A stretch of DNA of 64,000 bases, taken from NCBI GenBank assembly GCA_023898685.1, contig CP060234.1, forward strand, positions 3,100,001 to 3,164,000. Direction: 5' to 3'. How positions within the stretch are numbered: position 1 is the stretch's first letter; every line of letters begins with the position of its first letter. The notes below the pieces were generated by a model, which did not search any database, had not been told where the DNA came from, and saw only the letters and a list, made by a program, of their open reading frames with translations. The translations under genes were made by a program, and so were the position numbers. Source of the stretch: Phycisphaeraceae bacterium. GTDB lineage: Bacteria > Planctomycetota > Phycisphaerae > Phycisphaerales > UBA1924. This document shows, in pieces, positions 8,810-15,578 of this stretch.

Positions 8810-9915
8810 GCGGCGGCGTCTCCGAGGGCCGCCGGGGCGAGGGCATGCCCGAGCCGGCGGATCTGCTCCTCGCTGTGCTCGGACGTCACGCTGATGCGGA
8901 GGTACTCCGCCGACGGGCCGCCCGGGTAGGTCATCAGCGGCACGTACAGGCCGCCGTCGAGCAGCGTACGCGCGAGGCGTGAGCCGGGCGATGGGGGTGT
9001 GATCGCAACGATCGGCGTGGGCGGGTCACCCGTGCGGTCGGTGGGCTGGTCGCACACTTCTCGGAGCAGTGTCGTGTTGTCGCGGAGGCGGGCGACGCGA
9101 TCGGGTTCGGCCTTGACGATCCGCAGGGCCTCGCGACCCGCCGCGGCGATGATCGGCGACACCGGCGTGGTGCAGATGTAGGCGGTCGAGTTGGCCTGCA
9201 CGCCGTCGATGAAGCGGTTCGGCCCGATGACCACGCCACCGCCGCACCCCAGGCCCTTGGCGAGCGTCGTGGTGATAACGATGCGGCCGCTCTCCAGGTC
9301 GAGCCCGAGTTCGTCGCAGGTTCCCCGTCCGCCCTCGCCCAGCACGCAGAAGCCGTGGCAGTCATCGACGAGCAGCGTGTCGCCCGGGCGGAGGGCGTCG
9401 GCCAGTCCCCGCAGCGGGGCGACCGCCCCGTGGGCCGTGAACACGCCGTCGGTCATCACGGCCGCGGGGACGTCGAGGTCGGCGAGCAGCTCCGCGGCGA
9501 GGTCGGCCCGCTTGTGCGGATAGGTGACGATCGGCAGGCCAGCGAGTCGCGCGGCGTCGAACAGGCTGCGGTGGGCCCGCTCATCGAGCACGGCGCAGCG
9601 GTGGTTCTCTGCGAGCCCCTGGGCCGCCGCGAGATTGGCGGTGTAGCCGTCGGGCAACAGCAGCCCCGGGAATCTGTCCCGCGAGACGAACACCGCGACC
9701 TCGACTTCGAGCCCCGCGTGGTCGTCGGTGTTGCCGGAGGTGGCCCGTGAGGCCGAGGTGCTCACGCCAACGCGGCCCGCGGCCGAGCGGGCGGCGTCGA
9801 GCACGCGTGGGTCGTGGGCGAGGCCCAGGTAGTTGCACCCCGCGAAGCAGGCGGCGTCGATGCCATTGATTCGCACGTATGTCGCGTTGTTCTGCCGGAT
9901 CGGCTCGCCGGGCAT
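8794..9915 (-). CDS. Alpha-oxoamine synthase family PLP enzyme (BioF/KBL-like)
   Basis: 373 residues, fold type I. Visible: NYLGL near the N-terminus, DERAHRS, DDCHGFCVLGEGGRGT (Asp and His that hold the PLP ring), and the Schiff-base lysine in TTTLAKGLGCGGG. The family joins an amino acid to an acyl-CoA with loss of CO2, for example 8-amino-7-oxononanoate synthase in biotin synthesis or 2-amino-3-ketobutyrate CoA ligase. The protein is a little shorter than typical BioF and no bio genes are adjacent, so I leave the exact reaction open. It is the first gene of a minus-strand run with the HisN-like and UbiA-like genes. Confidence 0.8.
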   Translation of the reverse strand: MPGEPIRQNNATYVRINGIDAACFAGCNYLGLAHDPRVLDAARSAAGRVGVSTSASRATSGNTDDHAGLEVEVAVFVSRDRFPGLLLPDGYTANLAAAQGLAENHRCAVLDERAHRSLFDAARLAGLPIVTYPHKRADLAAELLADLDVPAAVMTDGVFTAHGAVAPLRGLADALRPGDTLLVDDCHGFCVLGEGGRGTCDELGLDLESGRIVITTTLAKGLGCGGGVVIGPNRFIDGVQANSTAYICTTPVSPIIAAAGREALRIVKAEPDRVARLRDNTTLLREVCDQPTDRTGDPPTPIVAITPPSPGSRLARTLLDGGLYVPLMTYPGGPSAEYLRISVTSEHSEEQIRRLGHALAPAALGDAAACLKT

Positions 9916-10151
9916 CCCTGCTCCTTCGCCATCGGTGATCGAGGATATCGACCGGAGCGGGCGAAACCGAACAGGCGGGGGCCGCGGCCGCGTGCGGTGC
10001 CCGCCTTCATCGCGGAGCGTGAAGGCGGATTCCGTCGGCCCGTGTCGTCCTTTCGTGGATCACCCTGCGGGATGATCCACGGCACCCGCGGCGAGGAAGT
10101 TCCCGGCTTACGCCATACGAACAGTTGCAGATCAATTGAATGGTGCGCAAG

Positions 10152-10190
10152 AAAAAACTCGACTACGCGTGTTTCCGCCCGCAGTCGAGT
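10152..10190 (-). terminator. Intrinsic terminator on the minus strand
   Basis: Arms 10157-10164 and 10183-10190 (ACTCGACT/AGTCGAGT, 8 bp perfect) are followed on the minus strand by a T tract (10157-10152). It lies more than 330 nt beyond the mntR stop, so it would end either a long mntR 3' UTR or a separate small minus-strand transcript. Confidence 0.7.
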
Positions 10191-10476
10191 CATAGGAGGA
10201 GAGAGACAAGACAGTGTGAAAGTGCCACGTGTTTTGTGTTGTGCCAGTCGTTGCCGAGATTTTTTGACCCAGCACCGTCAAATTTATCGGGGGATATCCC
10301 TAAGTGCCATGCTGGCAAGGCACTGCGAATCCTGATGATCGAGTGGCCCACTCAGGAAAAAGACCCACAAATGCAGGCGATGCCCAGACAATCGGAATAT
10401 GTCAGCGCGTACATGCACCAACTTGAAATGCGGGACATTGTCGCTCCTGGGAACCCCTCGCACCGCCGGCTTGGCC

Positions 10477-10506
10477 ACACCCGGCATCTGGTGTATTGCC
10501 GGGTGT
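10477..10506. repeat. 10-bp perfect inverted repeat 3' of mntR
   Basis: ACACCCGGCA and TGCCGGGTGT with a 10-nt loop, 15 nt past the mntR stop codon. No T tract follows on either strand, so it may act as an RNA 3'-end stabiliser or a factor-dependent terminator rather than an intrinsic one. Confidence 0.6.
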
Positions 10507-10521
10507 AGCCGCAGAACAGCC

Positions 10522-10935
10522 TTACCCCAGCCGGTCGGTCGCCTCTCGCAGGCGATCCAGCGTCTCGGGGCTCACGTGGTGCTCGATGCCCTCGGAGTCG
10601 ATCGAGGCCGTCCGCTCGCACACGCCGATCGCCCGCAGGAACCGGTAGACGATCTCGTGCCGGTCGCGGCAGCGTTTGGCCAGGCGGCGGCCCTTCGCGG
10701 TCAGCTCGATCGGCTTGCGGGGCTCGGTGGTGACCAGCCCCTCCTTCTCGAGCCGGCTCACGATCCGGGTGACCGTCACGTGGCTCACGCCGAACCGCGC
10801 CGCGAGGTCGGTCACGCGGCAGACGCCGGCCGCGTCGATCAGGTCGGCGGCGGCCTCGACGTAGTCCTCCGCCGTCTCCGTCGAGTGGTCGTCGCGGGTG
10901 CGGCGGTGGGCGGTCGCTTGCGGCTGGTTCGGCAC
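10522..10935 (-). CDS. mntR: Manganese-responsive regulator MntR (DtxR family)
   Basis: 137 residues. A winged helix (~20-85) contains the recognition segment FGVSHVTVTRIVSRLEKEGLV; the region after it, with RCRDRHEIVYRFLRAIGV, DSEGIEHHVSPETLDR and acidic and His ligands, is the metal-sensing dimer domain. This is the typical MntR layout, without the SH3-like domain of DtxR or IdeR. With Mn(II) bound, family members repress manganese uptake genes. No transporter gene is nearby, so its targets lie elsewhere. It is divergent from aroDE with only about 55 bp between the two starts, so the promoters must overlap. Confidence 0.88.
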   Translation of the reverse strand: MPNQPQATAHRRTRDDHSTETAEDYVEAAADLIDAAGVCRVTDLAARFGVSHVTVTRIVSRLEKEGLVTTEPRKPIELTAKGRRLAKRCRDRHEIVYRFLRAIGVCERTASIDSEGIEHHVSPETLDRLREATDRLG

Positions 10936-10991
10936 GGCGTGTCTCCGGGCGAACGGTAGCGCTCCGCTGTTGACCCGTGTACGCTCCGACC

Positions 10992-12797
10992 ATGCGAACG
11001 CTGGTGTGCGTGCCCATCTTCGTCGAGGACCAGAGCGGTTCGTCCGTCAACACCATCGACGCCGCTCTCGCCGACGCGGCGCTCGCGAAGCGGAAGGGCG
11101 CCGACCTCGTCGAGTTTCGCATCGATCGCTTCTTCTCCGGCTCTGAGTCCCCTGGTGGGTCGCCTCGCCGAGCCGACTCTGGACTGGGCTTCGAGATCGG
11201 GTCTGAGCCCGACCCAGAACCCGGCTCGGCGAGCCGGGCCACCGACGACGCATTCGCGATCGCCCAACTCCGCCGCCTCCTCGCCGAGTCGCCGCTGCCC
11301 GTCGTCCTCACCTGCCGGCCGACCTGGGAGGGCGGAGAATACGACGGCGATGACGCCGATCGCGTCGCGCTGTTCGAGAGGCTCTGCTGCGGATGCGAGC
11401 ACCCACCCGCCTACCTCGACGTCGAGCTCGCCGCCTACACCCGCTCGGCGAACATCCGCCAGAAGATCAATCTGTGCGTCACGCACCCCGGGCAGCAGCG
11501 GGACGTCTCGACGCGCCTCATCCTCTCTGTCCACGACTTCCAGACCCGCCCGCCCGATCTCGACCGCAAGATCCTCGCCGCGGTGGACGAGCCGGCGTGC
11601 AGCGTGGTCAAGGTCGCCTATCGCGCCCGCTCGCTGCGCGACAATCTCGACCTGTTCGAGATCCTGCGGACGACCCCCAAGCCCACGATCGCCCTGGGCA
11701 TGGGCGAATTCGGGCTGATGAGCCGCGTGCTGGCGCCGAAGTTCGGGGGCTTCCTGACGTTCGCGAGCCTGCGAGACGAGAGCGCGACCGCCCCGGGGCA
11801 GCCCACGATCGACGACCTGCTGGGGATGTACCGCTTCCGGAAGATCGGCAAGGAGACCAAGCTCTACGGCGTCATCGGCTGGCCCGTCGGGCACTCGCTG
11901 AGCCCCCTGATCCACAACGCGGGCTTCGAGGCGGTGGGGTGGGACGGGGTGTACCTGCCGCTGCCGGTGGCGGCGGATGAGAAGGACGTGGAGGCGAGCT
12001 ACACGAGTTTCAAGGCGACGCTCGAAGCCTTCGATTCCGCATCTGGGCTGGCTCTCGAAGGTGTGAGTGTGACGCTTCCACACAAGGAGAACGCCGCCCA
12101 ATACATGACTGACGTTGTCGACGGCCTCGCGAGCCCGGTCACGATCGGCGCGGCCAACACGCTCAATCGCTACGTTGTCGACGACCCACCGGATCGATAC
12201 GAGTTGTGGCAAGGTGCGAACACCGATGCCATGGCGATTCATAGCTTGCTTCGGCGTGCGATGAATGGACTTGCCGGGAAAGAGGTTGCGATTGTCGGAG
12301 CAGGTGGAGTTGCCCGGGCAGCGACCTACGCAGCAGCCTTCGGCGGCGGACACGCTGTGATCTACGGGCGAACACCGGAGCGGGCCGAAGCGATCGTCGA
12401 AGACCTGATTACATCCGACCAATGGCGAGGACGATCCGACTCGGGAGGCGAGGGCTCAGTTCGGGCAGTGGCCTTCGCCGGACTGAGAGGCGGGAACCAT
12501 GACGCCTACATCAACTGCACCCCCGTCGGCATGACCGGCGGCCCTGCCCCCGACGCCCTGTCCATCCCCATCCCCGACATGCCCAACATCGACGAGAGCA
12601 CGGTGTTCTTCGACACCGTCTACAACCCGGTCGAGACGCCCATGCTCAGAGCCGCCCGCGAGCGGGGCTGCCGGACGATCGATGGCGTGGAGATGTTCGT
12701 GCGCCAGGCGGCGGCCCAGTTCGAGCTGTGGACCGGGATGCCAGCCCCCGTCGAGTTGTTCGATCGGTTGTGCCGGGAGAAGCTGGCTGGGGCGTGA
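10992..12797 (+). CDS. Bifunctional 3-dehydroquinate dehydratase (type I) / shikimate dehydrogenase
   Basis: About 601 residues from ATG 10992 (MRTLVCVPIF). The N-terminal half is type I AroD: EFRIDR, VVLTCRP, catalytic His in ILSVHDFQTR and Schiff-base Lys in CSVVKVAYR. The C-terminal half is AroE: GVIGWPVGHSLSPLIHNAGF, VTLPHKENA, NTDAMA, the nucleotide loop VGAGGVARA, and CTPVGMTG. Together they do two consecutive steps of the shikimate pathway, 3-dehydroquinate to shikimate, as in plant DHD-SDH. A Pro/Ser-rich stretch of about 30 residues after EFRIDRFFSGSES is encoded by a palindromic element (11154-11243) and is foreign to the fold. It is convergent with the fabZ-like gene. Confidence 0.93.
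   Translation: MRTLVCVPIFVEDQSGSSVNTIDAALADAALAKRKGADLVEFRIDRFFSGSESPGGSPRRADSGLGFEIGSEPDPEPGSASRATDDAFAIAQLRRLLAESPLPVVLTCRPTWEGGEYDGDDADRVALFERLCCGCEHPPAYLDVELAAYTRSANIRQKINLCVTHPGQQRDVSTRLILSVHDFQTRPPDLDRKILAAVDEPACSVVKVAYRARSLRDNLDLFEILRTTPKPTIALGMGEFGLMSRVLAPKFGGFLTFASLRDESATAPGQPTIDDLLGMYRFRKIGKETKLYGVIGWPVGHSLSPLIHNAGFEAVGWDGVYLPLPVAADEKDVEASYTSFKATLEAFDSASGLALEGVSVTLPHKENAAQYMTDVVDGLASPVTIGAANTLNRYVVDDPPDRYELWQGANTDAMAIHSLLRRAMNGLAGKEVAIVGAGGVARAATYAAAFGGGHAVIYGRTPERAEAIVEDLITSDQWRGRSDSGGEGSVRAVAFAGLRGGNHDAYINCTPVGMTGGPAPDALSIPIPDMPNIDESTVFFDTVYNPVETPMLRAARERGCRTIDGVEMFVRQAAAQFELWTGMPAPVELFDRLCREKLAGA
11154..11243. repeat. Palindromic element inserted in frame in aroDE
   Basis: About 90 bp. 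The left arm GGTGGGTCGCCTCGCCGAGC and the right arm GGCTCGGCGAGCCGGGCCACC region are imperfect reverse complements of about 30 nt. The length keeps the frame. It codes for a low-complexity Gly/Ser/Pro/Glu segment placed after the first substrate-binding strand of the AroD domain (EFRIDR). Confidence 0.75.
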
Positions 12798-12801
12798 TTG
12801 T

Positions 12802-12886
12802 CAGAGCGTGGAGCGCGAGCGACACGATTCTCGTTCGCTCATCGGTGCCCGCAAACCGAATCGTGTCGCTCGCGCTCCACGCTCTG
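12802..12886. repeat. Perfect 29-bp inverted repeat between aroDE and fabZ-like gene
   Basis: Arms 12802-12830 and 12858-12886 are exact reverse complements (CAGAGCGTGGAGCGCGAGCG onwards to GACACGATTC) with a 27-nt loop. It lies 5 nt past the aroDE stop. No T tract follows, but a stem this long could halt or stabilise the convergent transcripts. Confidence 0.9.
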
Positions 12887-12982
12887 AAGGAGCCCCAAGC
12901 GCGAGCGCGGGGCCGAACGTGCATTGACGACCGAATCAACGCCGGCGCAGGATCGGCCCGTCGCTCGCGCTCAGGGCTCCTT
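12887..12982. repeat. Palindromic repeat, AAGGAGCCC family
   Basis: Arms 12887-12916 and 12953-12982 are imperfect inverted copies of AAGGAGCCCYRAGCGCGAGC and following bases. The same unit occurs at 18392-18464. Its right end overlaps the 3' end and stop codon of the adjacent minus-strand gene. Confidence 0.8.
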
Positions 12983-13642
12983 CCCTGATCCCCGATCGCC
13001 GATCCCTGATCCCTCCCCCAACACGCCGCTCGTCCGCAGCAGGGTCTTGAACCCCTCGCCAAAGACGAAGTTGTGCTCGGGGTACTCCACGCCCGCCATG
13101 TTGCGGTCGAGGTGGCTGAAGATCAGTTCGATCGTGCCGATGACCTCGAACCCGCCGGATTCACCCGACGGGTGCCGTGGAGACGCCGTCTTCGGCTTCT
13201 CCACGCTCTCTTTCTCGTGGAGAAGCTGCGCGTCTCCACGGCACCCATCGTTCTTGACACACCCGGCAGGATCCGACAACTCCACCGTCCCCGACACGCT
13301 CGCCCCCGCGGGGCTGAAGCTCTTGATCTCCGCGGTGTAGCGCAGCTGGCAGCCGGGCCCGGCCTCGCGGCTCAACTCCGCCTTGCTCACCTTCGCGAGG
13401 ATCACCTTCTCCCGGAAATCCTCGGCGTGCCCGACGAGGATGCCGCCCGTCTGCGCCATCCCCTCGATGATTAGCGACGCGGGCATGATTGGCAGTGCGG
13501 AGCGAACGACCGAGCCATCATCACCGACGACCGCCTCGAAGTGGTCGTGAAGATGCTCCTCGGCCAGGCTGACGTTCTTGATCGCAACCAGCCGCTCACG
13601 CGGGATCAGTTCCACCACCCGGTCGATCCACATCCAGCGCAT
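12971..13642 (-). CDS. FabA/FabZ-like 3-hydroxyacyl-ACP dehydratase with repeat-encoded insert
   Basis: 223 residues, longer than a normal hot-dog dehydratase (about 150-180). The active-site region HDHFEAV and PIMPASLIIEGMAQTGG, with the catalytic Glu, and the closing strand GTIELIFSHLD are plain. Between DPAG and FEVIGTIE lies an insert of about 35 residues encoded by a palindromic DNA element (13170-13246 and flanks). The last residues (GSGIGDRGSGKEP) also read as repeat-derived sequence. It would dehydrate 3-hydroxyacyl chains carried on ACP. It is the last gene of a minus-strand group with an ACP and a second dehydratase, separated from the ACP by another palindromic repeat. Confidence 0.82.
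   Translation of the reverse strand: MRWMWIDRVVELIPRERLVAIKNVSLAEEHLHDHFEAVVGDDGSVVRSALPIMPASLIIEGMAQTGGILVGHAEDFREKVILAKVSKAELSREAGPGCQLRYTAEIKSFSPAGASVSGTVELSDPAGCVKNDGCRGDAQLLHEKESVEKPKTASPRHPSGESGGFEVIGTIELIFSHLDRNMAGVEYPEHNFVFGEGFKTLLRTSGVLGEGSGIGDRGSGKEP
13170..13246. repeat. Nested palindrome inserted in frame in the fabZ-like gene
   Basis: Outer arms 13170-13186 and 13230-13246 are 17-nt perfect reverse complements (GGGTGCCGTGGAGACGC). Inner arms 13195-13205 and 13216-13226 are 11-nt perfect (GCTTCTCCACG). It lies entirely in the open reading frame and adds no stop codon. Confidence 0.88.
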
Positions 13643-13665
13643 GAGCCTCGGGGCCTTCCATTCCT

Positions 13666-13767
13666 AGTGGGACGGGCTTCCAGCCCGTCGCTCTATCTTC
13701 GTCCATATCTTCTCGACCAGAACGAGAAGAAGAGAGGGTAGTGACGGGCAGGATGCCCTTCCCACGA
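13666..13767. repeat. Palindromic repeat, GTGGGACGGGCTTCCAGCCCGTC family
   Basis: Left arm 13666-13689 and right arm 13743-13767 are imperfect inverted copies, with an inner CTTCTCG/CGAGAAG hairpin. It fills the gap between the ACP gene and the fabZ-like gene. Single arms of the same family occur at 52524 and 55471. Confidence 0.8.
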
Positions 13768-13784
13768 GGGCAAGGAGAACTGAT

Positions 13785-14171
13785 CTACGCCGCGTTGAGC
13801 TTGTTCTCGACGAACGTCACCAGCGCGTCCACCGTGAAGATGTCGCGCACCTTCTCGAGCCTGGGGTCGGCCTCCAGCGCCGCGACCTTGATGTGCGGAG
13901 CCCGTTCCTTGAGCATCGCGATGCCCTTGTCGGTCACCTTGCCGTCGGCGACCATCTCGGGGTCGCTCGTCACGCCCTCGGGGAACATCTCGCCCTGCTC
14001 GATCTTGAAGCCGAACGCCTGCTCGAGCTGGAAGCCAATGTCGAGCATGTCGATCGACTCCGCCCCAAGGTCGTTGAAGATCGTCGCATCGGGAGTTACC
14101 TCGTCGTCGTCCACGGCCAGCGCCTCGACGAGCACACCCTTGACCTTCTCGAAGATTTCGTCGCGTTGCAT
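13785..14171 (-). CDS. Acyl carrier protein, long form
   Basis: 128 residues. Helix-loop-helix ACP fold with the phosphopantetheine serine in DLGAESIDMLDI (~residue 39) and the following FQLEQAFGFKIEQGE. A classical ACP ends near residue 80; here about 45 further residues (SDPEMVADGKVTDKGIAML and ADPRLEKVRDIFTV) are inserted before the last helix. This long type is found in planctomycete clusters apart from primary fatty-acid synthesis (from memory). ATG at 14171 (MQRDEIFEK) fits the ACP N-terminus; the frame upstream of it is not coding. It lies between two dehydratases on the same strand. Confidence 0.9.
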   Translation of the reverse strand: MQRDEIFEKVKGVLVEALAVDDDEVTPDATIFNDLGAESIDMLDIGFQLEQAFGFKIEQGEMFPEGVTSDPEMVADGKVTDKGIAMLKERAPHIKVAALEADPRLEKVRDIFTVDALVTFVENKLNAA

Positions 14172-14248
14172 CGCTTCCGTTCCTCGGGTCTTTCCAACCC
14201 CGTGATTCCCAGCAGAATCCCCCGCGCACCCCAGCCGGCTCGGGGCGT

Positions 14249-14659
14249 TCATCGTAGCCGGGCCGGGCGGAGCGTCAGCCGCCCGCTCGCGGCCTTCTGC
14301 CCGCTCATCGAACCGTCGGGCTCGCGCACGTCGGCCACGCCCCTGATCTCGATCGAGCCGTCCTCGCCCGCATCCCCGCGTTCGACCCGGACGACCAGGC
14401 TGCACCCTGGCGGGACAAACCGGCCGTACTTGAGCCCCCGCACGGCCCCAAGCACCAGCGGCGGGAGGGCCGGGTCGCGTCCCGTCTCGGCGAGCCGCCG
14501 GCCCGCCTGCACCATCGCCTCGAGCATCAGCACTCCCGGCAGCACCGGGAAACCCGCGAAGTGGTCCTGGAGGTACTCCTCGGCCCCCGTCACGTGCTTG
14601 ATCGTGACGATGGCGTTGTCTGACTGTTCCAGCACCGCGTCCACCAGGTCGAACCGCAT
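14249..14659 (-). CDS. FabZ-like 3-hydroxyacyl-ACP dehydratase
   Basis: 136 residues, single hot-dog domain. The motif DHFAGFPVLPGVLMLEAMVQAG holds the active-site His and Glu of FabZ. It is the first gene of a minus-strand set (dehydratase, long ACP, dehydratase), divergent from recO about 45 bp away. Two dehydratases around a dedicated ACP point to a specialised acyl chain rather than bulk fatty-acid synthesis. No ketosynthase or ketoreductase is in the window, so the product is unknown. Confidence 0.85.
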   Translation of the reverse strand: MRFDLVDAVLEQSDNAIVTIKHVTGAEEYLQDHFAGFPVLPGVLMLEAMVQAGRRLAETGRDPALPPLVLGAVRGLKYGRFVPPGCSLVVRVERGDAGEDGSIEIRGVADVREPDGSMSGQKAASGRLTLRPARLR

Positions 14660-14704
14660 GGACGACGATAGCCGAGCAAGCCCCGGTCGGCCCTATCGTC
14701 CCCC

Positions 14705-15553
14705 GTGAGCGTGACCCATGACGAGGCCGTCTGCCTGCGACACCGAGAATGGTCGGAGACAAGCCAGACGGTGATCCTGCTTACGCGCCGGCACGGGCTG
14801 ATCAACGGGATCGCGAAGGGATCGCGCCGGGAGCGGGCGGCCTTCTCGGGCGGGTTCGAGCTGCTCCAAGTCGGCGAGTTGGGCTTCATCCCCAGGCCCG
14901 ACAAGGACCTCATCACGCTCACCGAGTGGGACCTGACGAACCCGTACCTCGCCCTCCGCTCGCGCTACGCCGCCTCGGCCCTCGCGATGTTCGCGGGCGA
15001 ACTGACCATGTCGCTGCTGGCCCAGGGCGACCCCCATCCCCGGGTTCTGGACGCGTTGCTCATGTTGCTCGATGAGAGCACGACCGCCGCAGCGCCGATG
15101 GCGGACTGCCGCCCGCTTTCCAGGTTCCTCGCGGCGCTGCTCAACGACACGGGCCAATTCCCGGACATCGGGTCGGCAGCGGGCCCCGCGGCGTCGGTCC
15201 GGATGTTTGACCCCGCCCAAGCCCGGCTTGTCGAAGGATCGCATGGCTCTGTTCAGGCTCGCGATCCGTTCAGCCCGGGCGAGCAGCACGGCGTCTGGCC
15301 GATCCGGTCGGAGACAATCGACCTGCTCAGAGCCGTTGGCGATGGCCGCGAGACCGGCCAAGCCGAGAAGGGCGAACCGGCGCGATGGACCCGGGTCGCC
15401 CGATTCCTGGCCGCCTGGGTGGTTTATCGGTCGGGGCGCCGTCCGGCTTCGCTCGATACCTTCCTCAGAATCACCCGCTTCGAGGGGCGTTCGCCCGCCG
15501 CCGGTCAAGATGATCCCCCGGTTGGCCGATCCTTGCGACACGATCGACCGTGA
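14705..15553 (+). CDS. recO: DNA repair protein RecO
   Basis: 282 residues. The N-terminal OB fold (~5-85) shows the family pattern: SETSQTVILLTRRHGLINGIAKGSRR and LITLTEWDLTN; the rest is the helical domain. RecO loads RecA at gaps together with RecR and anneals SSB-coated DNA. No zinc cysteine cluster is visible. The start is GTG at 14705; ATG at 14717 is an alternative. The last ~25 residues look poorly conserved. The HDOD gene begins 25 bp downstream and is probably co-transcribed. Confidence 0.85.
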   Translation: MSVTHDEAVCLRHREWSETSQTVILLTRRHGLINGIAKGSRRERAAFSGGFELLQVGELGFIPRPDKDLITLTEWDLTNPYLALRSRYAASALAMFAGELTMSLLAQGDPHPRVLDALLMLLDESTTAAAPMADCRPLSRFLAALLNDTGQFPDIGSAAGPAASVRMFDPAQARLVEGSHGSVQARDPFSPGEQHGVWPIRSETIDLLRAVGDGRETGQAEKGEPARWTRVARFLAAWVVYRSGRRPASLDTFLRITRFEGRSPAAGQDDPPVGRSLRHDRP

Positions 15554-15578
15554 CCCGGACCGACACAGAAGCGACCTG

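Larger units (their letters stand above)
9916..10521. other. Lower-GC intergenic region with hairpins, no recognised gene
   Basis: About 600 bases. From about 10080 to 10500 the base composition is clearly less GC-rich than the flanking genes. It holds a strong minus-strand terminator (10152-10190), a 10-bp perfect inverted repeat (10477-10506) and a good Shine-Dalgarno-like AGGAGGAGAG (10194-10203) with no convincing reading frame after it. Short frames (for example 10140-10508 plus, 10284-10487 minus) look like no known protein. Confidence 0.5.

Noticed and set aside
10140..10508. 122-codon plus-strand frame in the mntR-side gap
   Set aside because: No ribosome site before its ATG, no similarity I recognise, and it overlaps the terminator and hairpin structures.
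10839..12422. Minus-strand open frame of 527 codons
   Set aside because: Shadow of aroDE; low-complexity Arg/Val/Asp composition typical of antisense frames in GC-rich DNA.
13785..14762. 325-codon extension of the ACP frame
   Set aside because: The part before ATG 14171 overlaps the FabZ gene in another frame; only the last 128 codons look like protein.
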